A stretch of DNA of 64,000 nucleotides from Lindgomyces ingoldianus (taxonomy: Eukaryota > Ascomycota > Dothideomycetes > Pleosporales > Lindgomycetaceae), in NCBI RefSeq assembly GCF_010093535.1, contig NW_022985223.1, positions 248,001 through 312,000 of the forward strand, in the 5' to 3' direction. Below, piece by piece: positions 1 to 12,466 of this stretch. The notes under the pieces are model-generated. The model made no database searches and was not told the DNA's origin. It saw nothing but the letters and a program-made list of their open reading frames with translations. The translations under genes were made by a program, and so were the position numbers. The number at the start of each line of letters is the position of its first letter. Position 1 is the first letter of the stretch.

Positions 1-2036
1 CCAGGCCAATACAGGGCTATCTTCTCTAATTGGTAAACCAGAGTACGTAGTGAAAGAGGGTCGGTTCGTTCCAGCCTGCCCATGAACACAAGACGCTCAG
101 TAAGTATGTTGTGTCAGAGTCGTACGGCCTAGCCAGTGGTGTGGATTGTGCACGCAGATATTCCTAGCAACATCGGAGTACTGATCCTATTTTGGGTCCG
201 ACAATCGACATGGGCAGCGCATCGCCAAGACTCCCAAGAGTGGAGGCCCAGCGAGTCAACTAGTGGAGTGCTCGATTTAGCCATCCGTTTCAGCAAAGGA
301 CCGACAAAGAAACAATCCCATTACAACGGGTATTGCCAGCCACATTAACCAAATGCCCGCAATGTCACCAATGTATTTGAGGTTGTATCATAGCATGCGA
401 AAAGTCTAACAACGGGCATCCAAAGAACGAGTCCCTCAGATTACGACATGAAGATTCCGTCGCGTGGCTTACCGTCGTTAGGCCATCAAAGTAGCCGTTT
501 GTGAGAGGAGGCAACCAGAGGTGTGATCTAGAGTGTTGCGTCAACTGGAGATTATTGTCACAGGAGTCTTCTCATTCGGTATGAATCGAATGCGTGAAGC
601 AACGCTAACTCACCTGACGGACTTGGGTTTCTCCTCTGCTCAGCGTTCCGTATTCGGTCTCATCAGCTAGACGGTTCGGGCAGGCCCTTTGGGCTGATAT
701 TAAAGAAACGAGCTCCCGATCCGTATTCCCTTTCGTAGCCTTGCACAAGGTAGATCCAGAAGAAAAGGGGCCAAGGATGCCAAGAGACAGGAAACAAAAC
801 ATTCATATATTCCTGTGGCACAGGTGAGGGAGGTGCAGATGACCACAAGGGTCCTGCTTATTCCCCTCAAAGCACGTTCTTGGATTCCGGCGTCAAATAG
901 CTCGAAGCAGTCAGGCGGAAGGCGGCGAGGCAGTCGTGATCCAATCTCGTTCGTGAAGCGCTACCATCAATGGTGAAGCCAATGAGAGCAAAGCTGGGTG
1001 ACCAACGCACCATTATGCAACCGTGGCGCTTGCAGCATTCTTTGTCTTGTAGACTCTCGACCAGAGCTGAGCATTTCTTGGACTCAAATTCGCAGTGTGC
1101 CCCGAGAAACAGCTGACAAGAGTCCCCTCTCGCACCCCCCTCTGGCGTCCCTGATGGATAGACTTCTTGTAAGACCGACTTTCTCTCGGTAGAAGGTTAC
1201 GACTTGTCAATCTTTCTGGCTGTTCCTGAATGTCAAGACAATGGTCGAGATGCCCGCTCCGCAGCGGTTGAGGCGTCTGTAAGGCGTAACTGAAGGACTC
1301 TCCGGCCTTATCCCGGACGTCTCGACGAATTACGGAGAACAGGCTGGAACAATGTCTCCTGGGGTTTTGGTAGATATATTTCTGGTTGCTTTGAGTAGGG
1401 CATGTGTTACAAAGGCGTTCAATTTCGCCGCTTTTGACGAAACACAGCTGCGATGTCTCAGTGGGATGTGTCCTCTCTTTGACAAATCTGATCAGTTCCT
1501 ATTATTCGTACTCACTGAAGCGTACTCTTCTCTTTGGTGGTGCGAAATGTAATCGAGATACTGGGTTGGAGTGTCTGCTGAATCATCATCGGTTCGCCGC
1601 ATCCAAGCGACCAAATCCTGTTTCCGGGGAGAAGTGAGACATATATGGGAGGGCACGGCTAGTAGCGCTGTTTGAACGCAGCGTGAAAAGACAGGCATTT
1701 TGTCCTTTGCGAAGCCATCCAGGTGCATGAAGTGGCAGAAAACCAGGTTGGGAGCTAATCTGAACGTGTCGTGCAATTCCACTTCCGATCTGGGGCTGGT
1801 GGCAAGACGTGTTGTGAATCGGAGGCCAAGCTCTGAACCAAAGGGGAGCGTTGGATCCAGCAGTTCTTCAACCAAGCTCTTTTCATATTGAAACGGCATC
1901 GTAGTATTCTTTGTTGCTCTGTGCAATCTCTAGCAACGCCACAGCAAGTTACAGGCAGCCCGCTTCGAGGTTCAGCAGCGCTGATCTTGCCTCCACAGGG
2001 TGAACGAAGGAGCATATCACGACCACTATCATCGTC
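1..2036. other. Left-edge region without a recognisable gene
   Basis: No open frame here gives a protein I recognise. The longest, about 144 codons on the minus strand at 1492-1926, shows no known motif and no partner exons. The last few hundred bases lie directly upstream of the MAPKKK start and probably hold its promoter and 5' leader. I see no repeats, tRNA or rRNA. Confidence 0.5.
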
Positions 2037-5000
2037 ATGAGCCACGATGCTTCTCGAGGAGTCCGCTTCAGCGTGCAGGACAATGCCCTACTGCCAAACA
2101 CCACCGCTGACATGACCAAGCCTGTTGTCGCAAATGTGCCAGAGCCGCGAGTCCAGGATCTCTCGGGCTCAAGCAGCTCTGGCGAATCCGACCAGGACGC
2201 GCCTCTTGGCCAGCGCCACGGCTCCCTCGACGATAAGGAGGAAGGCCAATATCATTTTGCGCCTCCTGTCTCCACGACGCCCATCGATGAGGTCCCTCCG
2301 CTAAGCAGCGGAGCAGCGTACGGCTGGAATACAACGGTGCAGCCTCGTTCTCGCGCCGTCGGCAGCATTGGGGGGACTCTTGGGCCTACCGACAGCCCAC
2401 CACCCATCCAGACGAACGGCATGAGCAGCGGACGAGGTACGAGGCCCAGCGCCGTCAGGACACCGTCGAATGCATATGCCCCGGCTCGCCGCCCGCAGCA
2501 GTTCTCCCTCAACACCACGACGAGCCGCCATCGCAATTCCTCAACGAACCGTGCCCGCCGCAACCCCAATGCAGAGTACCGCGCCCAGGAAAAGGCCTAC
2601 GTGCAGAGGATCCGGCAAGAGAACGAACAGGATGAGTTCTTCAGTGACATGCGCACCCCGAGTCTAGGATACAGCACCGACACGGATTCGGACGACGAGT
2701 CGCCGTCTACGGCTGAGTATCCCGAAAACGACCCTTACGACCAAGAGACACTGTTGTACTATGGCAATGACGACATGCAGCCCTCGGTTGAGGAGCTCAA
2801 GATACCGGAGAACCGGGAAAGGCTGGAGTGGCATTCCATGCTCGCCAGCGTCCTAACTGGGGACGTCGTCAAACAAGAGAAGAAGCGACTGATAGGCGGC
2901 GCGGAACAACAGGGCGACAACAGCTTAAAGGCTGAGATATGGATGGGCATCCGAGCCAAGGTGTGCGGGAGGCCGCTCCAAGCACAACGGCGAGTGGTCG
3001 ATGATGGTCGCTCCCACATTAAGACACATTTGGAAAGCATCATCGCCTTCGAGGTGCAGGGTGCTGCAGAAGCAGGTCAGACTGCCGCAGCTCAGGTGGA
3101 AGAGATTGTCAAGAAGATTGAAAAGTGCGAATGTCTCTATCCCACGAGACAAGCGTTGGAGGTAGCGTATCCCAGGGCAGCCTCTCAGGCCTACAAGGAC
3201 AGCTGCGAAGCTGTCATGGCATGGCACAACACTACTGAACTCATCAACACCGAAATGTCGATTCTCAAAAAATGGGTTGGCAATGATGAGCTGGACTTCT
3301 CCAAACCACGAACACGCTCCTCCCAAGACCACCATCTGGCGGACGACTCCTCATTCATTGACCGCATTCTAAAGGAAGACGGCCTCAAGTCCCTTCAGGG
3401 GAATACCAGTCTACTCGTGGCCCTAGAAAAAGTTATACATAAAGCCAAAGCGACTCTCATTGCGAATGCGGAAGGCTTTGCAGACCGCCATCTGCCGCCG
3501 TATATTGAGGAATTGCTGACCCTCATCAACTTCCCTTCTCGTCTTGTCCAGGAAATTATCCGTATGAGGCTCTCATATGCCAAGAAGATCAAGGATCCAA
3601 CTCAACAGGGCATACTGATGGCCGAGCAAATGATTTCCCAGTTTCAGATCCTTCTCACACTTGCATGTAGGATCAAGGAAAGCTACACTATCATATCGAG
3701 ACCAGAACCAGGGTGGGATCTTCCCCCGTGCATTGAGGAGAACTTCGATCTTGTGGTACTGGACGCTCTAAAGTTTTATTTCAAAATGCTTAACTGGGAA
3801 CTGTCTGCCAATAAGAATACGTTCAAGGAAGCCGAAATCCTTGAGCAAGAGTGGGAATTCTCAAATAAGCTTGGCCGACAACTTGAAGGTGGTGACGTCG
3901 AGGTCGCCGAACAATTCAGGTATGTTCCTTCCATCCACTCTGCAGGATCTGAGCTTACTGTTAGTAGTTCTCTTACGTCGAAATCCCTTTCCAGGCTAAC
4001 AGCTCATTTTGACAAAGAACTTCAACGTCCACCCGAGGAACTCACAGGTGTCGAAATGGAGAAACGATACAAGCAGATCCTCGATTCTGTGCGTGTTAGG
4101 CAGCGGAAGCTGTTCAGGTTCTCAAGGCTCCTCACACAACGTTTCGAGAATTGCACTGAATACAACATTAATCACATCGAACTTGACCAGGACCAGCTAA
4201 ATGAACTCTACGATGCTTTAGTCATGACGGGTCACTTTCTCGTTGAAGCACAGGGGGCCAACAACATCGACATGTACATTCTTGCATCACCTGCTCTACA
4301 AGACAGGCCTAAGGACATCCAGTCCCTTTTAACCACCTGCTACCACGCGGAGGAGAACCCAGAGGATCCTTCAAACCCCTATGTGCTCATTCTCCGCCCA
4401 GAGGATCCGCTGTTTTGGGGTGGGAAGAGGATGGGTGCAGATATTCGGGTACCACATCTAGACCTGAAGGGTAGCAGATTGCGATTAGTGGCCGATGGCT
4501 CACAGCAACGTCTAGCAAACGCAAATGTTACTTTCTCGCAAGTAGTGGGCCTGGACTTGACAAAGCTGATCGAGCAGCGAGCCAACTTACCTCGCGTCAA
4601 CCAAGAGTTGCAAAAGATCAAGAAGACAGCGTACAAGCTCTCCAACACCATCATGGACAGTGTTGAGATCATCAGGAAGCAGACAGCCGGGCTTGAATGC
4701 CAGGATCTGATTCAGACCTGCTTTGCGTTTGCCACTGAATTTGGCCAGCGCTCGGTCTATTACATGGACCCCAATCGGCGAGCACTAAACAATCTGAAGC
4801 TGACCAGATTGGCATTAGACTGGGTCAGCTTTATTTGCGACGATTGTGTTGCTTCGGACCGCAAAACATTCCGATGGGCAGTGGTTGCGCTGGAGTTCGC
4901 GATGATGATGACTCGGGGACAGAACATATTGTCAATCAGCGACGAAGAGTATTCCAGGCTGAGATTGAAAGTAGCTGGCTGTATGTCGCTACTTATCTCC

Positions 5001-6292
5001 CATTTCGATATCATGGGAGCGAGATCCACTATTGCCGCCCAAGCGGAGAGGCAACGCCTGAACGCCATAGCAGGCAAGAGCTTGATCGACCCCAAAAATC
5101 TGAAAGACGATGAAGAGTCGATCAAATTGACTCAAGCTCAATGGACGCTGCAGCTTGAGGAGATTGATGCCTTTAGAAAGGAAAAAGAAGCCGAACGCCA
5201 GGCCCTTGGAAGAGTTCTAGAAGACTCTAACGAAGCAGATCGAGCCCTCACATATTTATCCTCTTCTTCTACAAACGTCACATTGCGGTGGCAGCAGGGG
5301 CAGTTCGTTGGTGGTGGCACATTTGGTTCCGTTTACGCGGCTATGAACCTCGATTCGGGTCATCTTATGGCAGTTAAAGAAATTCGCCTTCAGGATCCCC
5401 AACTTATCCCTACCATTGTGGCACAGATTCGAGACGAGATGGGGGTCCTCCAGGTTCTCGATCACCCTAATATCGTTTCTTATTACGGTATCGAGCCACA
5501 CCGAGACAAGGTGTACATCTTCATGGAGTACTGTTCCGGCGGGTCCCTGGCAGGGTTGCTTGAGCATGGACGGATCGAGGATGAGACGGTTATCATGGTG
5601 TATGCCCTGCAAATGTTGGAGGGTTTGGCTTATCTGCACGAAAGCGGTGTCGTCCACCGCGACATCAAACCAGAAAGTAAGTTGGGATTATTTGTCTATC
5701 CAAACGAAGATGCTAATAGAAATAAGATATTTTGCTCGACCACAATGGAGTGATTAAGTTTGTCGACTTTGGAGCAGCCAAAGTCATTGCAAGAAAGGGT
5801 AGGACTCTTGCCGCAGATCATGCGGCCACCAAACAAGGTCTTCAGCAGCCGGGAACGGCAGGGGGAGGCGGCGGCACCCCGATGTACATGTCTCCCGAGG
5901 CCATTCGAGGAGAAGATCATGGTCGCCATGGTGCGGTCGATATTTGGTCCCTCGGCTGTGTTATTCTCGAGATGGCCACTGGAAGACGACCTTGGGCGAG
6001 CCTCGACAACGAATGGGCGATCATGTATAACATTGCCCAAGGCAACTCCCCACAACTCCCTACCACGGACCAGCTCAGCGAGCAAGGTATTGACTTTCTC
6101 AATAAGTGCTTTGAGAAGGAGCCTGCTAAGCGAGTGTCCGCTGTTGAACTTCTTCAGCACGATTGGATCATGACCTTGCGGGCCCAGTTGTCACTTGAGC
6201 CTCAGACGCCGCAAACGCCGAGTGAGACTTCGAGCAGCTCTGGACCAGGTAGTGCTTCCAGCACCCGGCACAACTCCACCATCTACAGCTAA
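2037..6292 (+). CDS. ssk2: MAP kinase kinase kinase of the HOG pathway, Ssk2/Ssk22/Wak1 type
   Basis: This is the MAPKKK that, in the family, is switched on by the Ssk1 response regulator and phosphorylates Pbs2 in osmotic and oxidative stress signalling. The long N-terminal half is the conserved Ssk2-family regulatory region, beginning with a Ser/Pro-rich disordered stretch. The C-terminal kinase domain shows the glycine loop GGGTFGSVY, the lysine in MAVKEI, the catalytic HRDIKPEN, DFG and the activation-segment end MSPE. A 50-base intron (5677-5726, GTAAGT, branch GCTAATA) must be removed to complete HRDIKPEN. A second segment, 3920-3964, looks like a 45-base in-frame intron; with it removed the protein is about 1386 residues, with it kept 1401. 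The start is the first ATG of the open frame. The tail is Ser/Thr/Pro-rich. Very confident of the family; SSK2 and SSK22 are not separable here, and filamentous fungi usually have one gene. Confidence 0.95.
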
Positions 6293-6809
6293 ATTAGAGT
6301 CGACATCATTATCAGTCTCTAATCTAGTTGCAGGCTAACAGTAATTTCTCGGTTAGGTTATTACGCTTTTCTTCCTAACCTCTTTCAACCGTGCCTACAG
6401 GGCTCTTACCTGAAGAGACGGCGCATTTCCTCTGAGCCATAAATTGCTTCCAATTCTCTGTAATCGTCATTTCGTCTTCGTCCACGCTAGACAAATTCCC
6501 TATTGCTTTCATTCCTATACGTAGTACATTGAAGGTCTATCCTTACATAACGCACACTGCTGTCGAGCATTGGGAAAAGGCATTTTGGATGGCGTTTTGC
6601 ATTAGCGATGGAGTTGCTCTCCCTCTGGGTGGGAATTGCTATTGATGTCAACTTGTAGTTTTTTTCTCTGCCCGCGAACGGGCGGGCAATAGCAACGATC
6701 CGGCTCCTCATTGCTATTGAGGAGCTTGCAATAATGTCTACTATGAATGGTGCTGTGCTGAACTCAAAAATCCCAGCAGAGCCTCAGTCAATGGTACTGG
6801 AGGGATTGT

Positions 6810-6815
6810 CACGTG
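6810..6815. promoter_or_regulatory. CACGTG E-box core upstream of HisRS
   Basis: A perfect CACGTG lies within the ten-base palindrome GTCACGTGAC (6808-6817), about 75 bases before the first HisRS ATG. This is the target type of Cbf1 and other bHLH or bZIP factors. A functional role here is inference. Confidence 0.3.
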
Positions 6816-6871
6816 ACATGTTATCATCGGCAATGGAATTTCTCCGTTCCATTCATGCAAACAAATTATTT

Positions 6872-6878
6872 TGACTCA
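6872..6878. promoter_or_regulatory. TGACTCA, candidate CpcA/Gcn4 site for HisRS
   Basis: This exact match to the Gcn4/CpcA consensus ends 11 bases before the upstream ATG (6890) and lies 216 bases before the downstream ATG (7094). Aminoacyl-tRNA synthetase genes are known targets of cross-pathway control in fungi. A 7-base match can occur by chance in 64 kb, so this is suggestive only. Confidence 0.4.
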
Positions 6879-6889
6879 CCCCGCCTTCA

Positions 6890-8819
6890 ATGCCCCACCA
6901 TCCTGCGCCTACACAACTCACTCTACGTCGTCTGAGCACGTTCGTAGCCTCACGACCTCGAAAACGATTTCCTGCTCTTTATTCTGGCCACTTTCAGCCT
7001 CTTCTACCCTTTCTCTGGACGGCTTATCCTCCATCCCAGCGCACGCTCTCGACCACTACGGATCGGCGCGCACACGACACACACATCGACGATATGGGTA
7101 AAGAAGGGAAGGGAAACTTCCAGCTTAAGACACCGAAGGGCACGCGGGATTGTATGGTTTAAGCTTCGTTTGTGCGGGGCATTTCTGACCAGACTACAGG
7201 GCAAGGGACAGATGTTGTTCTCCGCGAACAGATATTCTCGACCATCATCGAGGTATTCAAGTACGTCACAGCCTCTCCTGTAGCACTCTTAACATTCCCG
7301 AGACTAACACATGCCTGCAGGCGTCACGGTGGCGTAACAATAGACACGTACGCATGCCTCTCCCGCCAACCATCCGCATGCCTCTCCTAACCTAGCGTAG
7401 CCCAGTATTCGAGCTGCGAGAAGTCCTCGCTGGCAAATATGGTGAAGACAGCAAACTCATCTATGACCTGGCAGACCAGGGCGGCGAAATCTGCTCACTA
7501 CGATACGATCTCACCGTCCCGTTCGCACGATATCTCGCCCAGAACAGCGTCCAGCAGATCAAACGATATCACATCGCCAAGGTGTACCGACGAGATCAGC
7601 CGGCGATGACGAAAGGGAGGATGAGGGAGTTTTATCAGTGTGACTTCGATATTGCGGGGGCGTATGATGCCATGCTGCCAGACGCGGAGATATTGAGGAT
7701 AGTGAAGGAGGTGTTTGAGGGGCTGCCTGGGTGGAAGGGGAAGTTTACGATTAAGATAAATCACAGGAAAATATTAGATGGCATTTTCCAGATCTGTGGA
7801 GTGCCCCAAGAGAAGATTAGAACCATCAGCAGCGCCGTTGACAAACTAGACAAAGTGAGTGCTCCGGGAGTTGATATATGGGGCAGGGATATTGACAATT
7901 ATAGTCACCTTGGGAAGAAGTTCGACGCGAAATGGTTAACGAAAAAGGCTTGGATCCCACAATTGCGGACAAAATCGGTGAGTACGTACAACTCAGAGGC
8001 GGAAGGGAGCTTGTTACAAAGCTCCAAGAAATGCCCGAAGTCGGTGCCAATGCCTCCGCAAAACAAGGTCTAGAAGAAATGGCCCTATTATGCAATTACC
8101 TCGACATATTCAGCGTCCTCCCCGCTCTCTCTATCGACATGTCCCTCGCTCGAGGCCTTGACTACTACACTGGTGTCATCTATGAAGTCGTTACAGAAGG
8201 GTCAGCACCGGCCGTAACGAAGAACGATGCGCCCAAAAAGCCAAAAAAAGAGAAGAAAAAGGTAGCAGATGAGGACGAAGACCGATCAAACGACCCCACA
8301 CTGGGAGTAGGCTCGGTGGCCGCCGGTGGCCGATATGACGAGCTCGTGGGCATGTTCAGCGGCAAGCCAATTCCTTGCGTCGGCATTTCCTTCGGGGTAG
8401 ACCGAATCTTCAGTATCACGAAGGCTCGCCTAGATGCGTCACAAATTATTCGACCAACCGAAGTTGACGTCTTCATCATGGCATTAGGTGGCGGGAAGGA
8501 TTTCACCGGTCTCCTGCCCGAGCGAATGGAAGTCGCAAAGGAGCTCTGGGACGCAGGTATTAAGGCGGAATTCACATGGAAGCAAAAGCCGAAGCTGCAA
8601 GCACAGTTCAAGGCCGCAGAGAACGGGAGGGTGCCGTGGGCAGTTATTCTTGGTGAGGATGAACTTAAAGCTGGGAAGGTTAATATTAAGGAGATGGGAC
8701 TGCTCGATGGAGACCCGGAGAAGAATGGTGTGCTGGTTGAGAAGACAGAGTTGGTGCACGAGTTGAAGAGTAGGTTTGCGAGAGTTAAACCAGAGTTGGC
8801 GGATCGGACTGTCGGTTGA
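6890..8819 (+). CDS. hts1: Histidyl-tRNA synthetase, probably one gene for mitochondrial and cytosolic forms
   Basis: A class II aminoacyl-tRNA synthetase that charges tRNA-His. Five exons are inferred: 6890-7151, 7200-7260, 7321-7347, 7401-7854 and 7905-8819. All four introns are short (48, 60, 53 and 50 bases) with GT...AG ends, and phases join cleanly. The spliced protein runs through KTPKGTRDW, the [11 protein letters not shown] block, motif 2 ([19 protein letters not shown]), the second His block ([11 protein letters not shown]) and motif 3 ([10 protein letters not shown]), then the anticodon-binding domain. From the first ATG it is 572 residues; from the ATG at 7094 (MGKEGKGNF) it is 504. 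The 68-residue extension is rich in Arg, Ser and Thr with few acids, as in a mitochondrial presequence. A Lys-rich then acidic insertion follows the second His block. Yeast HTS1 makes both forms from two AUGs; that this gene does so is inference. Confidence 0.95.
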
Positions 8820-10473
8820 AGTGTTATTTCCAATAAAAAGCGACTGGTCTGGAGTAATGGGTAGGGGGAAGGATCCAAGGCATTACGGTGACGATGAAGA
8901 TGATGATCTTGAGGATTCTAGGCCAGACGAAGTGCGCAGGTTCTCGTCTTCTGTTAAACCGGCCTGTTCTTTATATCGTCGGTAAAACTAGGATTGGATG
9001 CGTCCGGATTCGGACGGGGGACTCAGGTGAGGTCTTGCCTTTTAAAACCATTAGATGTATACTTGCGCGTGCGTCATAGATCTCTTGATATCCGGGGGAG
9101 TGGGATCTGATTTATAGATGACAGGCTTATTTGACATAACACTTCTCTAGAATCGTGTTGTGCGTGGGACATAGGCGTAAGTGGCGAGAGAGTTGACTGA
9201 ACGCAGAAAGGAAGTTAACCATGTCAAGGGAAGGTGACTGCTTGGCTGCTTTATACAGATAGGTTTATTTGACGACGGTCGTGGGAAAGTAGTGTGGAAG
9301 TTTTAGGGGATTTGCCTTCTTTCTACTATGGGAGAAGGTTCTAACAATGCTTGCTAACAGTGTTTATCCTGAACCAGACTCCTAGCTATGTTCCACCGTA
9401 CTGTGCGTGCTAACATTAGACACAGAGTAAAGTTTAGGGACGTGGGGAAAGAAGAGAAAATACTAGTTTCTAAGGATAACGGCAAGTAAACTGGCTAGGT
9501 AGGATTCAGCCAAAAGTCTTTGGCGTTCAGAAAAGGGGAGTGGGAAACTATAGAGTCGTTCCTGCGTAGGATACTAGGTTAGCTATCTAATATAATCATA
9601 GGGATATATCATCCAGTATTAGAGTGTATTTAGTGACTCCCTGTTAGTATTCACACACTTGTGCAATGGACCTTGACAGTCAGGATGATTCTTGCGGTAT
9701 ATGTAACTGCATTTTTGTCGACATCACCCTGAATTCTCGCGTGAGGTGTACTAGGTCTAATCCGTTTCAATGTTTTGTAATAGATCCCGGGGTAATCTAC
9801 GCGAGTAGTGGTGACTTTGTAAGCGTAGGTGAAACCTGGAGCTTAAAAGACGGGGGCAAACAGATTACAGACAAACCAGTGTTCAGCTTTTGGCCTTCGG
9901 CTTTCACAAAGAAAGCCATGTTAAGATTTACAAGTATCATCAACCACCGGGGCGTCCGTACTTCGCCAACTGCGTTATCACACTCAGGAACAACTTGCAA
10001 TTGTGTCCTGTTGTGCGGATGTAAAGCGAATGAGACGAGCGGGGCTCTCGGGCAGAAGCTAGCCTCCTGTTGGCGTTCATGCTCACCCCAACCATTATTT
10101 AGTTGATCAGACCACCCTTGACAAGGCTCCGTGTTTGGTGTGCGGATCGAAAAAGACAGATTGGTGTTATACGAGTGAAAGTACCAATAGCAAAAGGGTA
10201 TATAGGAAGTAGTTTGTCCAACGCCAAGCCCTCCCTATCCCTCCCGTTATACCTAGACCCCTGACCTAGAATTTCCTCTTATTACATGGCTGGGCCTAAT
10301 TTATGACAAATTTAGACCCTACTTAACGTTCCCTCTCAATCCAACAACTGGCTTGAAAGATGAAAGTTTTCTAGTGTTCTGTAGTAGGCGTAGATGCTGT
10401 AATGAAAAGCCTAGATCTCCCAAACCAGTAGCCCCAAAGCCCTTCGCCTCGGCAGCTTTGTTTCGCCGGCCAT
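8820..10473. other. Gene-poor interval between HisRS and the F-box gene
   Basis: About 1.65 kb with many stops in all frames on the left half. A 146-codon open frame at 9666-10106 (+) begins with ATG but matches no family I know and has neither supporting introns nor a clear leader, so I do not call it. No repeats of note were seen. The HisRS and F-box genes converge on this interval, so it must hold both 3' ends. Confidence 0.5.
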
Positions 10474-12466
10474 TCACTCATAGAAGCGCCCAGGTTGGGC
10501 TCCAATCCATCCGCAGTCAGGTTGATAGTCCAGGATATCCAGCTCCGGCGCCAACTCTCGTAGGGTTCGCCGCGAAACCGGGATTGCCACCGCCTTAGTC
10601 TCGCCAAAGGCCACCTGCTGTCCTCGAACAAAGCAATGCTGATAGATAGCCTCATACTCGTCGGTAGAGTGGTACAGCCCCCTGTCCCAGTACATGCCCC
10701 AAACAAGAAAATTGAGTTTCGGGCACATCGACCTGGACTCCATGTACGTGAAAAAGAAGTTTGCGAATTGCTGAAGGCTGAAAGCTATGTGTTCTTCCGA
10801 TCGCGGGATACTGTCTTCATTCCATTTGGATCTGGGCTGCCGAAGATGGAGGATGCGGAGGTCGCCGAGTTCTTTCAAGCTTTCCTACTGATATTAGTTT
10901 CATGGTGTCAAGTTAAGTAATTTCTATCTATTTACATGTGGTAATAATGACTAGCAACGTACTAGATAAGGTATTACGGACTCAGCGTCCAAGTCGTGGA
11001 TATTTTCAGTGCACATAAGAAGGCCGTCGTCAGGAAGCCGAATTCCAAGTTGCTGCAATTTTGGCAAATCGTAGCAAAGAGATTGGAAACAGCCCAAAGA
11101 AAGAGTAGCGGCATCGCTTCTGTAGAGCCCCGGATCGTGCAAGGATAAGGATAACAGAGTCTTGGGAAGATGGCAAACCTGATAGAAATCGTCCCAAATA
11201 TCGCCTATGAGAGCCATATTGAGATGAAGGCTAGAAAGATTGGGGGATGAACTGTAGATATTGATCAAAGATTCGTAGAGAACCTCAGGTTCATCGCTTT
11301 CACTATCGGCTACAACTAAACGCTTCAATTGGGATGGCATGTCTCGGTAGGTTTGTCCTAGTTGCGTAAAGAATCCATCAGCATCACAACAGTCCCAAAT
11401 GGCAAGGCTGGTGAGTGCTGTGAAGTCGAAGGTTTTGGTCCAGATGTCTCCTCTGGGCCCGAGTTCAGTTTCGATTAGACTTAGCTCTTGGAGACTGGAA
11501 TGTGGATGTGTATAATCGTCGCCGTACATGAAATTCGGTTCGGGATTTAGATTGTCACTAGTGCAACCGATCACACAGAGACGCCGAAGATTCGGCGCTT
11601 TCTTGAGGATATCTTTGGTGAATTCGCTGTAAGGTTTTCTAACGCCCGTCCAGAAAACATCAAGCGTTTCCAATCCAGGTTTCAGAAGGTCGGGTAAGAA
11701 GATGTTTCCATTCACGGAGAACTGAACATGCCTTAGGGATTTTTGGTTGTGCTTAAGCGCTCTGAGGCACCTTTGGTCCAGCGAGACGATTGAGAGGTGT
11801 CTGGAAGTGGTTAATCAGGCCTTGAAAAATGTGCACCACACTACGATTTGAGAGAACCTGTGAAGATCTAACGAGCCGAAACGGGCTCAGAACGATGTGA
11901 GATTGGAACAAAAGAGGGCCTTGTCGTCAAACAGAAGGCTTTGGCAAGCGTAAGCCGGTAACCTACCTAAAGGTATGGAGAACATTCCGCGGGATCATCT
12001 GTAGGATCAAGAACGCACTTGTGTTCCTTTCTGACGTACTGAAATGGTGCCCGCCCCTGATCCTCTCCCCTTTGCGGACGAGGATCGACTCTGGCGGCCC
12101 CTCCTCGTCTATGAAGGTCAGACGCCTAATAGCCTTCAAATGCAATGAAGCACCAGCTCCAATACACCTCATGAACCTAGAAATGTCATCCCGGTCATGT
12201 ATATAGAGTTCAATATTTAAATATAGGCGTGGGGTGGCGACACTGCGCCAGGCTTTCGAGGTTAAGCATAGAGCTTTGAGGTCAGAGGGGCGCGTTATCT
12301 ACCATGCAGTCAGGTATTCATTGGGTGTAAGTGCGATCAAGAATGACGGAAGTTCGCATACATAGTCTAGAACTACGAGTTTGACATCAGCGGAAAGGTC
12401 TATTGATTCAGCTTGATCTTGCGGACGCTGCGCAAGGCTAGCTTTTCGTCTTTTCCGACCTGCCAT
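10474..12466 (-). CDS. F-box/leucine-rich-repeat-like protein, four exons
   Basis: Inferred exons on the minus strand are 12466-12362, 12298-11967, 11800-10963 and 10884-10474, giving about 561 residues with consistent phases; introns are 63, 166 and 78 bases. The N-terminus has a basic stretch (MAGRKRRK) and then an F-box-like segment: IDLSADVKLVVLDY joined to RPSDLKALCLTSKAWRS and VATPRLY. This is the typical fungal F-box pattern linking substrates to SCF ubiquitin ligase through Skp1. The rest contains leucine-rich segments such as ALTSLAIWDC, NLSSLHLN and DLRILHLRQPR. The substrate is unknown. A degraded relative lies at about 21.2-22.4 kb. The family call is firm from the F-box pattern; exon borders are my reading and could shift slightly. 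Confidence 0.75.

Larger units (their letters stand above)
6293..6889. promoter_or_regulatory. Spacer between the MAPKKK and HisRS genes, with HisRS promoter
   Basis: About 600 bases separate the MAPKKK stop from the first HisRS ATG, and both genes run on the plus strand. The first part is probably 3' UTR and terminator. The last 100 bases contain a CACGTG core (6810-6815) inside a longer palindrome and an exact TGACTCA (6872-6878). No gene is seen. Confidence 0.5.

Noticed and set aside
1492..1926. 144-codon frame on the minus strand near the left edge
   Set aside because: No recognised motif and no partner exons; the region is more likely the MAPKKK upstream region.
8180..8878. 232-codon frame antisense to HisRS
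   Set aside because: It is the complement of the well-supported HisRS last exon and its composition is what such a shadow gives.
9666..10106. 146-codon ATG-started frame on the plus strand
   Set aside because: No family resemblance, no supporting introns, no regular composition, and it lies alone in a gene-poor interval.
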